DNA from: an uncultured Tessaracoccus sp.
GTDB taxonomy: Bacteria > Actinomycetota > Actinomycetes > Propionibacteriales > Propionibacteriaceae
NCBI RefSeq assembly: GCF_947255005.1
Contig: NZ_CAMYFI010000086.1
Location: 1 to 7,228, forward strand
DNA: 7,228 bases
Reading direction: 5' to 3'
Shown: positions 5,981 to 7,228 of the stretch, in pieces
Layout of the letters: the number at the start of each line of letters is the position of its first letter
How positions within the stretch are numbered: position 1 is the first letter of the stretch
Made by a program: the position numbers and the translations under genes
The notes under the pieces: generated by a model
What the model was told of the DNA's origin: nothing
Seen by the model: only the letters and a program-made list of their open reading frames with translations
Database searches by the model: none

Positions 5981-6682
5981 TTAGAGCCAACCCGTCAACT
6001 GCTCATTGAGCGCCGTCGTCGCCGCCGCTTGCCACTTGGGACCGAAGGTGAAACGACGCGCACCGATCGCCTTCAACTCACTGAAGCCCCCTAACGGCGA
6101 GGCGGTAACCGGGTCGACCGTGACGTTCACCGGAACCGAGACGGCCACGACGAGCTGTTGCAGCTCCTCGACGATCTGGATCCCTACCGGGTAGACAGCC
6201 CGCGCGCCTGCCTCTTCCATCGCGGACGCTCGCGCGGTCGCCTCCCCGATAGGGTCATCGAAGATCTTCGCGCCATGCTTCAGTGCGTCGGTGCGTCCGT
6301 TGATGACTATGGGCAGACGAGCTTCGTCAGCCGCGTCGCGCAACCTTCCGATGAAGTCCGCGTGTTCCTGCAAGGAGCGGACGCGGCCTCCATCGCGGTG
6401 GACGGTATCCTCGACGTCGAGGCCCGCGGCGCCGGTATCGATCACTCGGCGCATGAGGTCCGCGGGCTCGAGCCCATACCCCGACTCCACGTCGATACTG
6501 ACCGGGATGTGAACAGCTTCGACGATGCTCCGAGTGATCGCCATGTAGTGATCGAAGGCCATCTGCTCGCCATCCGCGCCGCCGATGCTGTCGGCGACGG
6601 GGTGGCTCCCGATCGTCAGCGCCTGGAATCCTGCCTGTTCGAGCATGCGTGCCGTCCAAACGTCCCAGACCGTGGGCAACAC
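5981..6682 (-). CDS. PEP mutase / isocitrate lyase family protein, 5' end lost to an IS30 insertion
   Basis: From the in-frame GTG at 6682 this gives 233 residues of a TIM-barrel enzyme that forms or cleaves C-C or C-P bonds on oxoacid substrates with Mg2+. Motifs are PTVWDVWTAR (3-12), the metal-site strand SIDVESGYG (62-70; Asp64, Glu66), GLDVEDT (87-93; Glu91) and VINGRTDAL (126-134; Arg130). There is no isocitrate lyase KKCGH loop, so a true isocitrate lyase is unlikely and the substrate is unknown. The frame stays open upstream to the TGA at 6737-6739, and those codons (ANELAQLHEQAEAIV directly before LPTVWD) look like the native N-terminal helix. The original start codon is therefore missing and replaced by IS DNA. 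Relatives usually run about 20-40 residues longer at this end. Translation from GTG 6682 is possible, but function is doubtful. It converges on the rhomboid-like gene with a 9-base gap. Confidence 0.8.
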   Translation of the reverse strand: MLPTVWDVWTARMLEQAGFQALTIGSHPVADSIGGADGEQMAFDHYMAITRSIVEAVHIPVSIDVESGYGLEPADLMRRVIDTGAAGLDVEDTVHRDGGRVRSLQEHADFIGRLRDAADEARLPIVINGRTDALKHGAKIFDDPIGEATARASAMEEAGARAVYPVGIQIVEELQQLVVAVSVPVNVTVDPVTASPLGGFSELKAIGARRFTFGPKWQAAATTALNEQLTGWL

Positions 6683-6734
6683 GATTGCCTCGGCTTGCTC
6701 ATGGAGCTGGGCGAGCTCATTGGCGGTTTCGGGT

Positions 6735-7228
6735 GGTCATTGCAACAGTAGGTGTTTGGATAGTACTTCGTAGGGGGTGGCGAATTCGAGTCGGCGGCGG
6801 GGTCGTCGGTTGAGTTCGTCGGCGACGAAGTCGAGGTCTTCTTGGCTGTAGCGGCTGAGGTCGGTGCCTTTGGGGAAGTATTGGCGTAGCAGGCCGTTGG
6901 TGTTTTCGTTGGTTGCTCGCTGCCAGGGTGCGTGGGGATCGGCGAAGTAGATGTCGATGTCGGCTGCGACGCTGATCTCAGGGTGTCGCCACATTTCGAG
7001 GCCTTGATCCCAGGTGAGGCTCTGACGCAGCTGGTCGGGCAGACGCCCAAGTTGCTTGACCAACGCGTCCCTGGTGGCCTCGGCCCGATTGCGTTCGGGG
7101 TCGATCCAGCACAAGATCGTGAAGTTCGATATCCGCTCAACGATCGTCGCGATCGCGGACTTGCCGTCTTTACCGATGATCAGGTCGCCTTCCCAATGCC
7201 CTGGCACGACTCGTTCGAGTGCTTCTGC
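6735..7228 (-). mobile_element. IS30-family insertion sequence, transposase 3' end side only
   Basis: The right part of the window is the transposase-stop side of an IS30-family element that continues past base 7228. The inner boundary cannot be set exactly because the opposite terminal repeat and the target duplication are not in view. It must lie close to the transposase stop, roughly between 6720 and 6745, because codons from about 6724 downward already read as the native N-terminus of the interrupted gene. The sequence GGTGGTCATTGCAACA (6732-6747) is a plausible piece of the terminal inverted repeat. Confidence 0.7.
6737..7228 (-). CDS. IS30-family transposase, N-terminus outside window
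   Basis: The visible 163 codons form the catalytic DDE domain. Key residues are Asp in GHWEGDLIIG (codon at 7184-7186), Asp in TWDQGLEM and Glu in NENTNGLLRQYFPKGTDL. The last two are separated by 33 residues, the DD(33)E spacing of the IS30 family. The C-terminal block (DELNRRPRRRLEFATPYEVL) is also typical. The frame is open to base 7228; the residues there (ALERVVPGHWEGD) are mid-protein, so the HTH-containing N-terminal half lies beyond the edge. No internal stop or frameshift is seen, so the element may be active. The TGA at 6737-6739 lies in, or next to, the presumed terminal repeat and is in frame with the downstream PEP mutase-like gene. Confidence 0.93.
   Translation of the reverse strand, partial: AEALERVVPGHWEGDLIIGKDGKSAIATIVERISNFTILCWIDPERNRAEATRDALVKQLGRLPDQLRQSLTWDQGLEMWRHPEISVAADIDIYFADPHAPWQRATNENTNGLLRQYFPKGTDLSRYSQEDLDFVADELNRRPRRRLEFATPYEVLSKHLLLQ

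Noticed and set aside
6158..6751. Plus-strand 197-codon open frame opposite the PEP mutase-like gene
   Set aside because: Antisense of conserved enzyme motifs on the minus strand; no domain or ribosome-binding site supports it.
1..7228. CRISPR arrays, tRNA or rRNA genes, phage modules, toxin-antitoxin pairs
   Set aside because: No regularly spaced repeats, no tRNA cloverleaf or rRNA-like sequence, and no short paired genes of toxin-antitoxin type were seen.

Overview
The window looks like a chromosomal segment of a GC-rich Actinomycetota, tentatively order Micrococcales. The reasons are the strong G/C bias at third codon positions, frequent GTG starts, and family content typical of that phylum: an ArfA-like BON/OmpA protein, a DUF2993/LmeA-like lipid-binding protein, a Roadblock/LC7 protein and a stand-alone protoglobin. 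The genus cannot be read from the sequence.

Left part (1-1120, minus strand): a two-gene unit of a Roadblock/LC7 protein followed, after a 2-base gap, by a protoglobin-type haem protein. A 12-bp stem hairpin just past the protoglobin stop probably terminates it. Bases 1-77 hold no convincing gene.

Middle (1121-1391): a 271-base divergent spacer with strong Shine-Dalgarno sequences for both flanking genes, a possible extended -10 promoter to the right, a pair of TTGGACT direct repeats and a perfect CCGCTAGCGG palindrome.

Centre (1392-5971, plus strand): a tight five-gene run. The order is (1) a membrane-anchored BON-like/OmpA protein, (2) a single-pass membrane protein with a cytoplasmic coiled coil, (3) an orphan RbsA-like tandem ABC ATPase whose first Walker A is intact but whose signature motifs and second site are degenerate, (4) a membrane-anchored DUF2993/LmeA-like protein and (5) a rhomboid-fold membrane protein that lacks the protease residues. 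Genes 1-3 are separated by 1 base or overlap, and genes 4 and 5 follow after 39-base gaps. No permease or solute-binding protein is present. My inference is that this is an envelope-associated assembly in which a cytosolic ATPase is coupled through a coiled-coil membrane protein to outward-facing peptidoglycan- and lipid-binding domains. This cluster is the best candidate here for an undescribed system.

Right part (5981-7228, minus strand): a PEP mutase/isocitrate lyase superfamily gene that has lost its start region at the junction with an IS30-family insertion sequence. The transposase runs off the window edge. It reads toward the metabolic gene and in the same frame, with only the transposase TGA between them.
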